From CAG-533 sp022779465 (GTDB taxonomy: Bacteria; Bacillota_I; Bacilli_A; RF39; UBA660), in NCBI GenBank assembly GCA_022779465.1, contig JALFTB010000035.1:14196-78195 (forward strand): 64,000 bases of DNA, in the 5' to 3' direction. Position 1 is the stretch's first letter. The number at the start of each line of letters is the position of its first letter. A program made the position numbers and the translations under genes. A model generated the notes under the pieces. That model saw nothing but the letters and a program-made list of their open reading frames with translations. It did no database searches and was not told where the DNA came from. Shown one piece after another: positions 52,087 through 59,696 of the stretch.

Positions 52087-52782
52087 TTATGCCTTATGAA
52101 GTGAAGTAAAATCTATATCATGATAGTTTACTTTCCAAAAGTCGTATGTTGGTTCTGAGAATGATTCGTTTTTTACTTTGACATTGTTATCACCATTATA
52201 ATACCAATATCCACCAATATTATAAATTTTATCTTTATCCCAACCTAAGGCAATAAGCATTTTCTTTGTGTCTCCAGCATAACCACCAGCACCACACATT
52301 AAAAATATAATCTTATCTTTAGGAAATAAATATTCTAAAATTTGCATTGATTCTTTATAATTTGCTTTGTAAGAGTTATCTTTTAAAGTAAATAATGTTT
52401 TACCTTGATAAGTATTACCGATTTGTTCTGGTAAATTATTAACGTTAACTAAATATGGATATGGTACAACTTCAAAGCCTTTTACAAATCCTGAAAGATA
52501 TGAATCACCACCTATTTCTTCATAATTAGCTGGATCTTTTAACATTCTAACGTCACGATAAACGATGTCAGTTCTATTTAAGTAGTTGTCAATATTTGAT
52601 TCATTAATATTTTTGTCGATACCAAAATCTCCTCTTAAGCCTGTTGTTACTTCTGGTTTTGGTAATGGTTTAATAGTATTTTGTTTTTCACTATTAGTAT
52701 TAATTATTATATAGGTTATTAACCCAATAATTATTAAGACCATAACTATAATAATAATTTTGGAATATTTTTCCTTTTTCAT
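52087..52782 (-). CDS. Membrane-anchored rhodanese-like protein
   Basis: About 231 residues: signal-anchor (~8-29), linker, and a rhodanese-like domain with VYRDVRMLKDPANYEEIGG (the D-x-R start), an inserted middle, and the active loop FLMCGAGGYAGDTKKMLIALGW (in parts), with the single Cys near residue 160 and the IYNIGGYWYY end. Sulfur-transferase or sulfide-sensing role is inferred. Of two adjacent ATGs the second, 5 nt after AAGGAG, is preferred. Next to a thioredoxin-like lipoprotein, suggesting extracytoplasmic thiol or sulfur chemistry. Confidence 0.78.
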   Translation of the reverse strand: MKKEKYSKIIIIVMVLIIIGLITYIIINTNSEKQNTIKPLPKPEVTTGLRGDFGIDKNINESNIDNYLNRTDIVYRDVRMLKDPANYEEIGGDSYLSGFVKGFEVVPYPYLVNVNNLPEQIGNTYQGKTLFTLKDNSYKANYKESMQILEYLFPKDKIIFLMCGAGGYAGDTKKMLIALGWDKDKIYNIGGYWYYNGDNNVKVKNESFSEPTYDFWKVNYHDIDFTSLHKA

Positions 52783-52844
52783 CATTGCTCCTTTCTTGAA
52801 TTAAATATATATTATTTTAAAAATATAATACATATATTAAAAGT

Positions 52845-52872
52845 TGAAAAAACTCAACTAGTGGTTGAGTTT
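52845..52872 (-). terminator. Terminator after the CmpB-like gene
   Basis: AAACTCAAC/GTTGAGTTT perfect 9-bp stem, five-base loop, T6 on the minus strand; overlaps the stop codon. Confidence 0.85.
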
Positions 52873-53406
52873 GATTTCTTTGCATAATGCTTTTAAATGT
52901 TTAAAGCTTCTAATAACATCAACAAAGATCATAATATAGAAACATAGTAAAAGTATATATATAAGTGGATTATTATGAATAGTTATATAGTTTATTATTT
53001 TTAAAATTTTGTCTCCTAAAAGGAAATAATACAAAACACTAACTAGAGCCCATATTAATGAATATAAGGGACATATTACTCCTTTATAATTTCCCCACTC
53101 ATTACTGTAATCCCAAAGTTTTTTAGGAGTATTTATAAACATAAGTCCACCAATTAATTCAATAAGTACCATTGATATAGTCATAGTTATAATAGATAGA
53201 TATGCCGGAAGATTATATTTGTTAAATAAGTAATATATTAGAGTTAGTAAACATAATCCAAAACCATAAATAGGTAAATATGGTCCATGCAAAAATCCGG
53301 GATTGTTCCATCTTCCATGAATTATTTTTCGATAAAATAATTCTATAATCCAACCTACTGTGCTTCCTAAAAAAAACAAAAACAAAAAATTTTCAACTAA
53401 ATTCAT
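52858..53406 (-). CDS. CmpB-like membrane protein (putative ABC permease type IV)
   Basis: 182 residues with five to six membrane segments. FLGSTVGWIIELFYRK and RWNNPGFLHGPYLPIYGFG (~32-50) are the PF06541 hallmarks, as are the acidic/basic GLMFINTPKKLWDYS and GNYKGVICPLYSLIWA. Despite the family name no ATPase is next to it. Role unknown. Confidence 0.83.
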   Translation of the reverse strand: MNLVENFLFLFFLGSTVGWIIELFYRKIIHGRWNNPGFLHGPYLPIYGFGLCLLTLIYYLFNKYNLPAYLSIITMTISMVLIELIGGLMFINTPKKLWDYSNEWGNYKGVICPLYSLIWALVSVLYYFLLGDKILKIINYITIHNNPLIYILLLCFYIMIFVDVIRSFKHLKALCKEIKLNH

Positions 53407-53499
53407 TAAACCACCATTATACTTCTATGATACCCAAATTTTAATAATTATACTATTACAATTTTAAAATATTTAATTATATCCTACAAAATTATTAAA

Positions 53500-53625
53500 T
53501 TAGTTGTTATTTAATTCAATTATGCTGGTTGCTGTTTCACGTGGTTGAACTTTATTTTCACAACCAGTTAATAACACAAATGATAATAATAATGCACTCA
53601 ATAATAATATTTTTTTATTTAACAC
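53500..53625 (-). CDS. 41-residue lipoprotein, intact mini-gene or remnant
   Basis: From GTG (53623-53625) to TAA (53500-53502): a complete lipoprotein signal ending VLLTGC (Cys22), followed by only 19 residues (ENKVQPRE..ELNNN). An AAGG lies 3 nt before the GTG and no ATG is available. It may be the head of a larger lost lipoprotein, given the decayed neighbours, or a genuine tiny lipoprotein. The start codon is uncertain. Confidence 0.5.
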   Translation of the reverse strand: MLNKKILLLSALLLSFVLLTGCENKVQPRETATSIIELNNN

Positions 53626-53703
53626 CTGCCTTAGTTAATTATATCATATAATAATACAAAACATTAAATCATTTATGATATATTAATTATAATAAGGAAT
53701 GGT

Positions 53704-54464
53704 TTGAAAAAGAAGAAAAAAGATTTGGAAAAAGAAATTGAATTGGCGAAAGAAGAACTGTTCGTTCCTAATAAAAAGAAACGAATTTTAAAGTGTATTT
53801 TTACAATATTATTATTTATAATTGTTTGTTTTTTAGCTTTTATTTATTATTTTAAAAAAGATGATAATAATGTTGAAGTTAAAGCAAGAGATAAACAAGT
53901 ATTCTTTGATTTCTTTAGGGGTTAAATGCAAAGGAAATAGTTTTTACAGCGGATGATGATAAAGTTACTGGTAAGTGTGAAAATACTACATGTAAAATAA
54001 AGGCTAATAAAATTGGACTTAGTAAGATAACCGTTAGTATTGGAAATGAGAAAGATACTATTCCAGTTAGAGTTGTTAAAAATAAAAAGATTTATGCTTA
54101 TACTTATGGAAATTCTTATAATGATTATGGAATGTATGTTTCTGGAGATGAAGATAGTGATGGCTATCATTTAATTAATCCTAAGACAAAAAAAGAAATT
54201 GCTACTATATAAGATTATAGTAAATATGAAAGAATAGATATGGTTGATAGTAATAGTACTGTATATGTTTTTGTCTTAAATGATAAATATTTTTATTCTG
54301 TTAAAAGTAATAAAAATACAATAAAAATTAATGATAAAAATCAGTTAGAATATGTTAAGTATTCATTTGATAGTAATGATAAATATAAAGCTACTAAAGT
54401 TTATTCAGATTATAATAATACTGTTATTGAAGTACCTTTTGATAATTTACTCGTAATAAAATAA
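53704..54464 (+). pseudogene. Broken membrane protein with Ig-like (BIG2-type) domain
   Basis: Three pieces of one reading: (a) TTG start at 53704 after AAGGA, 73 codons with Lys-rich tail and a membrane helix (~28-50), stopping at 53923-53925; (b) after a one-base shift near 53920 the frame continues NAKEIVFTADDDKVTG, then KITVSIGNEKDTIPVRVV, an Ig/BIG2-like strand pattern, to an in-frame TAA at 54210-54212; (c) past that TAA the same frame runs on (YERIDMVDSNSTVYVF ... NLLVIK) to 54464. Restored it would be ~250 aa. Two independent lesions mean it is dead. It ends at a good terminator. Confidence 0.82.
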
Positions 54465-54486
54465 GCCTTTGGGGCTTATTTTTTTT
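54459..54486. terminator. Bidirectional terminator between the broken gene and the ttcA-like gene
   Basis: AAATAAGCC/GGCTTATTT with a TTTGG loop and T7 on the plus strand; weaker T tract on the minus strand. Confidence 0.85.
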
Positions 54487-55309
54487 GATCATAATCATCT
54501 AGGAAACTATTATAAACTCCATCTTTTTTAGTTCCTAGAACACAATTTAAATTAATGTTGTCCAGTGATTTAAAAATGTTGTAATCAATATCTTTATTTT
54601 TCTTTCTTAAGGTTTTTATTAATTCTTTCATTTCTTTTCTTTTACTTGTTCCATCATTTATTAGCGAACATCCTTCTGTAAAACGACAGGCACAATTTAT
54701 GAATGTTAATTCATTATAATTTCGCCAAGAAATAATAGCATCTTCTTTTACTAAATATAGAGGTCTAATTAATTCAATTCCTTCATAATTATCAGAATGT
54801 AGTTTAGGCATCATTGTTTTAATTTCTGAACCGTAAAACATTGATAAAAGGGTTGTTTCAATAACATCATCGAAGTGATGTCCTAAAGCTATTTTATTAC
54901 ATCCTAATTCTTGAGCTTTATTATATAAATAACCTCTTCTCATTCTAGCACATAGATAACATGGGCTTTTTGAATCTACATTGGCAACAACATCAAAGAT
55001 ATCACTATTAAATAGTTCAATAGGAACATTCAATGTTTTAGCATTATCAATTATAAAGTCTCGATTATACTCATTATATCCAGGATCCATAACTACATAA
55101 TGGGCGGTAAAATTAATTTTACCATGACGATTTAATTCTTGGACGCATTTAGCTAGAAGAAATGAATCTTTTCCCCCACTTATACAAACCATGATGTTAT
55201 CATCTTCTTCAATTAAATTATAATCTTGAACCGCTCTAACAAATTTACTCCATATTTCTTTACGATATTTTTTAATTATAGAGCGTTCGATTTCTTTATA
55301 TTTTTCCAT
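54476..55309 (-). CDS. TtcA-family PP-loop tRNA thiolase
   Basis: About 277 residues: PP-loop VCISGGKDSFLLA (~45-57), DSKSPCYLCARMRRGYLY (CxxC), GHHFDDVIETTL, and late Cys in NCACRFTEGCSL. This is the TtcA/ATPBD3 branch of ATP pyrophosphatases, which activate a tRNA base and add sulfur, using a 4Fe-4S cluster held by three Cys. The modified base (2-thiocytidine-32 or other) is not certain. The fourth-codon ATG (55307-55309), 10 nt after AAGGAG, is favoured; the first ATG is only 1 nt from it. Overlaps the cysteine desulfurase gene, its presumed sulfur donor. Confidence 0.88.
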   Translation of the reverse strand: MEKYKEIERSIIKKYRKEIWSKFVRAVQDYNLIEEDDNIMVCISGGKDSFLLAKCVQELNRHGKINFTAHYVVMDPGYNEYNRDFIIDNAKTLNVPIELFNSDIFDVVANVDSKSPCYLCARMRRGYLYNKAQELGCNKIALGHHFDDVIETTLLSMFYGSEIKTMMPKLHSDNYEGIELIRPLYLVKEDAIISWRNYNELTFINCACRFTEGCSLINDGTSKRKEMKELIKTLRKKNKDIDYNIFKSLDNINLNCVLGTKKDGVYNSFLDDYDQKK

Positions 55310-56429
55310 TTGATTCATACTCCTTATATAAGTTGTCTATTTCTTTTAGAAAAATGTTAATTTCTTCTTCGGTAGTAAGTTCTGATAAACTAACACGAAT
55401 AGATGATGTTGATAGTCCTTTATCATTGGTTAAAGCATATACTAATTTTGATGGAGTTTCGATTGGACAACAAGATGTCTTGGTTGAAACATATATTTCT
55501 TCATTTTCTAAATAATTTTGAATATTTATTGATTTTATTCCTTCAATACTAAAATTAATGGTAAAGGGAATAGATGCTTCCCTGCTGTTAATTGTTATAT
55601 TTTTATATTTTTTAAGTTTATCTTTTATAGTTTTATTTAATTTTGATACATATTCATAATTTTCTTTTTCATTTTTTAACGCTAAACTTAGGGCTTTATC
55701 GCAAGCAACTATGGAAGCTAATTCTGGAGTGCCACTTCGATAGATTGTTGTAGATTTTCCACCATTAATTTGGGGTTTTAAACTGATATTTTGTTTTTTT
55801 ATTAAAATACTTATTCCTGGTAATCCGTAAAATTTATGAGGTGTGATTGTTACTAAATCAACATTTGAATAATCAATATCTACTTTTCCAATTGATTGGG
55901 AAGCATCTGAATGAAACACACAATTAGGATAGTCTTTTAATAATTTTCCAATTTCTTCGATTGGTTGTTTTAGTCCTATTTCACTATCTACTGAACATAC
56001 ACTAACTAAAATAGTATCTGGTCTAAGCATTTGTTTTAAAGTTTCTATATCAATTAATCCGTCATGATTAACAGGAATTAATTCAACTTCAAAGCCTTGT
56101 TCTTGCATAGTAGTTGCAGAGGCAATTATTGAATTATGTTCTAGAGCACTTAAAAGAATGTGTTTTCCTTTATTACGATATCTTTCACATATACCTTTTA
56201 CTACTAAATTATTTGATTCACTAGCTCCTGAGGTGTATATTATTTCTTCTTTATTAACTTTTAAGTTACTTGCTATATTTCGGGTGCACTCATCAATGAT
56301 ATTTTTAGCTTCTCTTCCTAATTTATGTGAAGAATTAGGGTTAGCAAAATATTTAATTGAAGCATCATAAAATGTGTCTAAAACCTCTTTTTTTACTGGA
56401 GTGCTGGCAGCATAATCTAAATAAATCAT
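55296..56429 (-). CDS. Cysteine desulfurase (NifS/IscS family, class V aminotransferase)
   Basis: 377 residues from ATG 56427-56429 (AAGGAGGACATT upstream): MIYLDYAASTPV, TSGASESNNLVVKG (~70), HSDASQSIG (~195), the PLP-Lys in TPHKFYGLPG (~205), and the active-site loop STKTSCCPIETPS (~325) with Cys. Makes persulfide from cysteine. A longer frame begins in the upstream gap without a binding site and is rejected. Paired with the TtcA-type gene (14-23 bp overlap), so it likely supplies sulfur for tRNA thiolation, like NifZ/YrvO with MnmA. Confidence 0.92.
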   Translation of the reverse strand: MIYLDYAASTPVKKEVLDTFYDASIKYFANPNSSHKLGREAKNIIDECTRNIASNLKVNKEEIIYTSGASESNNLVVKGICERYRNKGKHILLSALEHNSIIASATTMQEQGFEVELIPVNHDGLIDIETLKQMLRPDTILVSVCSVDSEIGLKQPIEEIGKLLKDYPNCVFHSDASQSIGKVDIDYSNVDLVTITPHKFYGLPGISILIKKQNISLKPQINGGKSTTIYRSGTPELASIVACDKALSLALKNEKENYEYVSKLNKTIKDKLKKYKNITINSREASIPFTINFSIEGIKSINIQNYLENEEIYVSTKTSCCPIETPSKLVYALTNDKGLSTSSIRVSLSELTTEEEINIFLKEIDNLYKEYESNGKI

Positions 56430-56477
56430 AATGTCCTCCTTTTTAACAAAAGTATTATAACATATAATTTTATAATT

Positions 56478-56504
56478 AAATAAAAAACTCATATAAATGA
56501 GTCT
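56478..56504 (-). terminator. Terminator after the 61-aa membrane protein
   Basis: ACTCAT/ATGAGT stem, TTAT loop, T6 on the minus strand. Confidence 0.75.
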
Positions 56505-56689
56505 TACTTGTTCTTAGCTACATATTTCGCTGATAAAACAATTCCTATTAGGTTAACACCTATAGATATTCCTACTAATAAACCAGAAACAAAATCATTA
56601 ATATTAATATTTTCAGTTAAGAAATGATTAGTTATATATAGTAGATTTCCTATTATTATTAATATAATACTTATTTTTAAATCTTTCAT
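56504..56689 (-). CDS. Two-helix small membrane protein
   Basis: 61 residues with two hydrophobic segments (~5-22 and ~33-54) and a short basic tail. Not recognised. AAGGAG lies 5-6 nt before the ATG and it follows the DUF4362-like gene by 12 bp, ending at a terminator, so it looks like a real second gene of that unit. Confidence 0.7.
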   Translation of the reverse strand: MKDLKISIILIIIGNLLYITNHFLTENININDFVSGLLVGISIGVNLIGIVLSAKYVAKNK

Positions 56690-56701
56690 ACTTCTCCTTT
56701 T

Positions 56702-57421
56702 TTATTTTGAGATGGTAAATACAGTACCATTCTTAAAATTATTTTCATTTATTTCTTCATTATTTAAAACTAAATATGTTTTATTTTTATATTTATAATT
56801 ACCTAAATATTTATATTTTTCTAGTGATAATTCTTTGTCAGTTTCAGTTGCATATTTATCTCTGCTATAATCCGTTACTAAATATAAAAAATCATTATAA
56901 TATAACAAATCATAAATTAGTAAATCTCCCTCAATAGTTGTTTCTACAATTCTAATGAAAGAATTTTTATGATTGTTGTATTCGTTTAAGAAATCTTCAT
57001 ACTCTTTTTTATTGATAATTTTATTTGTTAAGATTAAGCAATTATCTTCTTCTGCTTGAGTAATAGTATAACTTGATGGAAGTGAATTAATGTTTTTATT
57101 TTGCGTTAATGAAATTTGATAGAATGTTTCAATGTCAGTTATTTCTTGGGGTTCTGATGGCAATTCGTATTTCATAAACCATGAGCCAAATTTAGAACCT
57201 TTATTATTTGAGAATGGTTCGACGGGTGAAACATTTACATATCTAATTATTTTATATCCTAAACCATAATATGTTACTTTTGAGCCATCTTTGTTTATTA
57301 CCTTTATGCAGTGTTTTGGTTCTATATTGTTGTTATAATTTTTTAAATCCATAAAATATGTGAAAATTGATAAAGTTATTAACAATATTATTGCAGTTAG
57401 TAGTAATTTTTTTCTTTTCAT
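56702..57421 (-). CDS. Membrane-anchored DUF4362-like protein
   Basis: 239 residues: signal-anchor (~5-24), an N-terminal part with VINKDGSKVTYYGLGYKIIRYVN (in part), and a C-terminal region with EYEDFLNEYNNHKNSFIRIVETTIEGDLLIYDLLY (in parts), YLVTDYSRDKYA, which follows the DUF4362 pattern (IRIV..T.EGD...DL....D..RD.Y). Function of that family is unknown. Not in an operon with envelope enzymes. Confidence 0.72.
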   Translation of the reverse strand: MKRKKLLLTAIILLITLSIFTYFMDLKNYNNNIEPKHCIKVINKDGSKVTYYGLGYKIIRYVNVSPVEPFSNNKGSKFGSWFMKYELPSEPQEITDIETFYQISLTQNKNINSLPSSYTITQAEEDNCLILTNKIINKKEYEDFLNEYNNHKNSFIRIVETTIEGDLLIYDLLYYNDFLYLVTDYSRDKYATETDKELSLEKYKYLGNYKYKNKTYLVLNNEEINENNFKNGTVFTISK

Positions 57422-57480
57422 TTAATCACCAATTTAATTATATAAAAAATAGACATTGGTGTAAATACATCTTTTTTTAT

Positions 57481-57595
57481 AGATTTCTTTCGATAAATAG
57501 AATGCTGCCCTTGCTTTTGATCAACCAATATAGAAAGCAATATGAGTTATGTTGCTAGCTAGTTCTTCTTTGGTAACTCCATTCTTTTTATTATT
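57481..57595 (-). pseudogene. Carboxymuconolactone decarboxylase/AhpD-like remnant
   Basis: The minus strand reads KNGVTKEELASNITHIAFYIG-stop-SKARAAFYLSKEIYKK, the typical C-terminal half of a CMD/AhpD-like protein (GLTKEEI..ITHLAFY.GW..A). The conserved Trp is a TGA (57521-57523), a TGG to TGA change. No N-terminal half is present. The preceding flavodoxin remnant suggests both came from one redox operon. Confidence 0.72.
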
Positions 57596-57601
57596 ATATA
57601 A

Positions 57602-57845
57602 GGGATATTTCTTAATGATTCATCGTTTTGTTCTTTCGTTACACGTGAATTAGAATTATTATAATTTAAATCAGCTTATGTGTATTATTCTTTAGGTTCA
57701 ATTTTAAAGACATCAATATTTAAATTTTCAGCAATGATTTTAGCAACTTTTTCAGTATGTACTTGAACTGTGCAATAAACAACATTAATTTTGTTACTTT
57801 AGACATTACTATTTGTGCTTGATTTACTTTCTTTACTTTATATTT
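57602..57845 (-). pseudogene. Flavodoxin remnant with three in-frame stops
   Basis: The minus strand in one frame reads KINVVYCTVQVHTEKVAKIIAENLNIDVFKIEPKE (in parts), stop, YT, stop, ADLNYNNSNSRVTKEQND. This is the flavodoxin pattern seen in gut Firmicutes (VVYFSxTGNTxKVAxxIAE ... ADLNYNDxxSRxTKEQND). Stops at 57799-57801, 57685-57687 and 57676-57678 kill it; the FMN loop STGNT is also changed to TVQVHT. Confidence 0.78.
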
Positions 57846-57913
57846 AAATTATATTACCTGGTTGTAAATACCGTTCAATACATTATTTACTATTGTGTAA
57901 AAATATATAATTA

Positions 57914-57945
57914 TTAAAAAACATCGCTTATTTTGAGCGATATTT
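57914..57945 (-). terminator. Terminator after the MetRS-beta-like gene
   Basis: ATCGCT/AGCGAT stem extended by A-T pairs, with T6 on the minus strand. Confidence 0.8.
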
Positions 57946-57948
57946 ATT

Positions 57949-58326
57949 TTAATATAGTTTAGAACCTGCTGGAATATTTTCATCTACCATTAGTAAATTT
58001 AATATTTCTTTACCATTTTCGGTATGTACAGCAGAAATTAACATTCCACAAGATTCGATTCCCATCATTTTTCTTGGCGGTAAATTTAAGATAGCAATTA
58101 CATTTTTACCGATTAGTTCTTCTGGTTCATAGTATGCATGGATACCACTTAAAATAATACGGTCATTTTCAGTTCCATCATCTAAAGTAAATTGTAATAA
58201 TTTTGTGCTTTTTGGTACTGCAACACAATCTTTAATTTTTACCACTCTAAAGTCAGATTTACTAAATGTTTCAAAATCAACATATTCAGTAAATAATGCT
58301 TCAGTTTCAATTTTATTTTCTTCCAT
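57949..58326 (-). CDS. Stand-alone tRNA-binding OB domain (MetRS beta / CsaA-like)
   Basis: 125 residues: an EMAP-II type OB fold: FSKSDFRVVKIKDCVAVPKSTKLLQFTLDDG (in parts), IILSGIHAYYEPEELIGKNVIAILNLPPRKMMGIESCGML (in parts), the core of the C-terminal MetG dimer domain. Here it is a separate protein, so the main MetRS probably lacks this domain, or the protein acts as a tRNA chaperone. The extra ~20 N-terminal residues are acidic. Confidence 0.88.
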   Translation of the reverse strand: MEENKIETEALFTEYVDFETFSKSDFRVVKIKDCVAVPKSTKLLQFTLDDGTENDRIILSGIHAYYEPEELIGKNVIAILNLPPRKMMGIESCGMLISAVHTENGKEILNLLMVDENIPAGSKLY

Positions 58327-58371
58327 GTTATCACTTCTTTCTTAATAAGAATATTATAACATGAATTAGAG

Positions 58372-59604
58372 TTATTTACGTGATTTTAAAAAATTTTTAC
58401 CATCTACTATTCTACCTACTAGTAAAGATGCAGATGCATCACCAACTACATTTAAAACAGTTGCTGGAGCATCAATGATTGTGGCAATAACTGCTAAGAT
58501 TGGTAACGCTGATGTTGGAAATCCTAATAATTGTAAAATAAACATTTCTGATATAGTTCCTCCACCAATTGGAACAGCAGTAATTAATAAAGTTGCTAGA
58601 ATTGATGTAATAATAATTGTAGATAAGCTTGTATTTGTTTGAAATAAATAAACAAGAAACATTATTTTAAAAGCACTACCGATAACAGAACCATCTTTAT
58701 GAAAACTAGTTCCCATAGGAATTGTTGTTTCAGCTATATCGTCAGAAATGCCCATTTCTTTTGTACTTTTAATATTAATAGGTATACAAGCTGCTGATGA
58801 ACACGTAGCAAGTGCAGCAAATGTTGAAGGAATAATAGATTTCCAATATATTTTTAATGCTTTGGTTCCTCCAGCTATTAAAGCATAAATACTATAAACT
58901 ATTATATATACAAATAAACATACTAAAGTATAGCTAATAAATGTTTTTAAGAAACCTACGGCAATAGTACCACCATATGTTCCAATTAATGATGCAATAT
59001 AACAACCAAGTCCAACTGGTGCATAATACATAATTATATTGACTATATTTATAACAATGTCATTTAAACTTAAGATTATTTCTTTTACTTTGTCACCTTT
59101 AGATTTACTTTTCTTAACTGCAAAGCCAAAGATTATAGCAAATAATATTATTGCGATTATACTATCCTTACTTAATATTTTATAAAAATCATTAACTGTT
59201 AAAAGATTAGCTGTTCTTTCCAGGATATTTAGTTTTTTGGTGTTGGTAATGCTTGTATCTAAAAGATTTATAATTTCTGATTGATTACCACTATCAATTA
59301 TTTTAATAGCACGAGTAGTTCCAATTCCTATGAAAGCTACAACAAGTGACATTAAAAGAAATACTAAGATTATGACAATCATTATTTTTCCTAGTCTTTT
59401 AGGATTTTCCATTTTAATGATAGAACTTGATATTGTTAAAAATACTAATGGAACTATAACGACAAACATTAAATTAATAAAGATATCTCCTAAGGGACTC
59501 AAAATAGTTGCTTTTTCTTTAAAAATAAGACCTACTATGGTGCCTAAAATAATACCTCCAATTAGAATAATTGTACTTTTATAATTTTTTAAGATTTTTT
59601 TCAT
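58372..59604 (-). CDS. Dicarboxylate/amino acid:cation symporter (DAACS family)
   Basis: 410 residues with about eight membrane helices and two re-entrant loops. PLGDIFINLMFVVIVPLVF near the start, ATCSSAACIPINIKS (~270, the Ser-rich hairpin HP1), TTIPMGTSFHKDGSVIG (~290-305, helix 7 NMDGT counterpart here SFHKDG), and PIGGGTISEMFI are the family marks. Moves glutamate/aspartate, C4-dicarboxylates or serine/threonine with Na+ or H+; substrate is not set. AGGAGGACAT precedes the ATG. Confidence 0.93.
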   Translation of the reverse strand: MKKILKNYKSTIILIGGIILGTIVGLIFKEKATILSPLGDIFINLMFVVIVPLVFLTISSSIIKMENPKRLGKIMIVIILVFLLMSLVVAFIGIGTTRAIKIIDSGNQSEIINLLDTSITNTKKLNILERTANLLTVNDFYKILSKDSIIAIILFAIIFGFAVKKSKSKGDKVKEIILSLNDIVINIVNIIMYYAPVGLGCYIASLIGTYGGTIAVGFLKTFISYTLVCLFVYIIVYSIYALIAGGTKALKIYWKSIIPSTFAALATCSSAACIPINIKSTKEMGISDDIAETTIPMGTSFHKDGSVIGSAFKIMFLVYLFQTNTSLSTIIITSILATLLITAVPIGGGTISEMFILQLLGFPTSALPILAVIATIIDAPATVLNVVGDASASLLVGRIVDGKNFLKSRK

Positions 59605-59664
59605 ATGTCCTCCTATTTAAATTATATATAAAAGAAGGTATTATGATGTTTATTTAAAGTTAAA

Positions 59665-59696
59665 AATAAAACCTCATATATTTATGAGGTTTTTTT
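59665..59696 (-). terminator. Terminator after the transglutaminase-domain gene
   Basis: ACCTCATA/TATGAGGT stem with an AATA loop, followed by TTTATTTTT on the minus strand. Confidence 0.82.

Larger units (their letters stand above)
57422..57948. other. Gene-free stretch of 527 bp
   Basis: Apart from the flavodoxin and decarboxylase remnants (57481-57845) and the terminator near 57914-57945, nothing coding is seen; 57846-57913 is AT-rich and featureless to me. Confidence 0.7.

Noticed and set aside
53922..54170. Minus-strand ORF of 82 codons opposite the broken Ig-like gene
   Set aside because: Low-complexity Ile/Ser/Asn antisense of AT-rich coding DNA, no RBS; the plus-strand reading has clear domain patterns.
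57521..57523. TGA at a conserved Trp position, hinting that UGA could encode Trp
   Set aside because: The surrounding remnant also has TAA-stopped neighbours, functional genes use TGG for Trp, and prfB has a UGA-dependent frameshift; so UGA is a stop.
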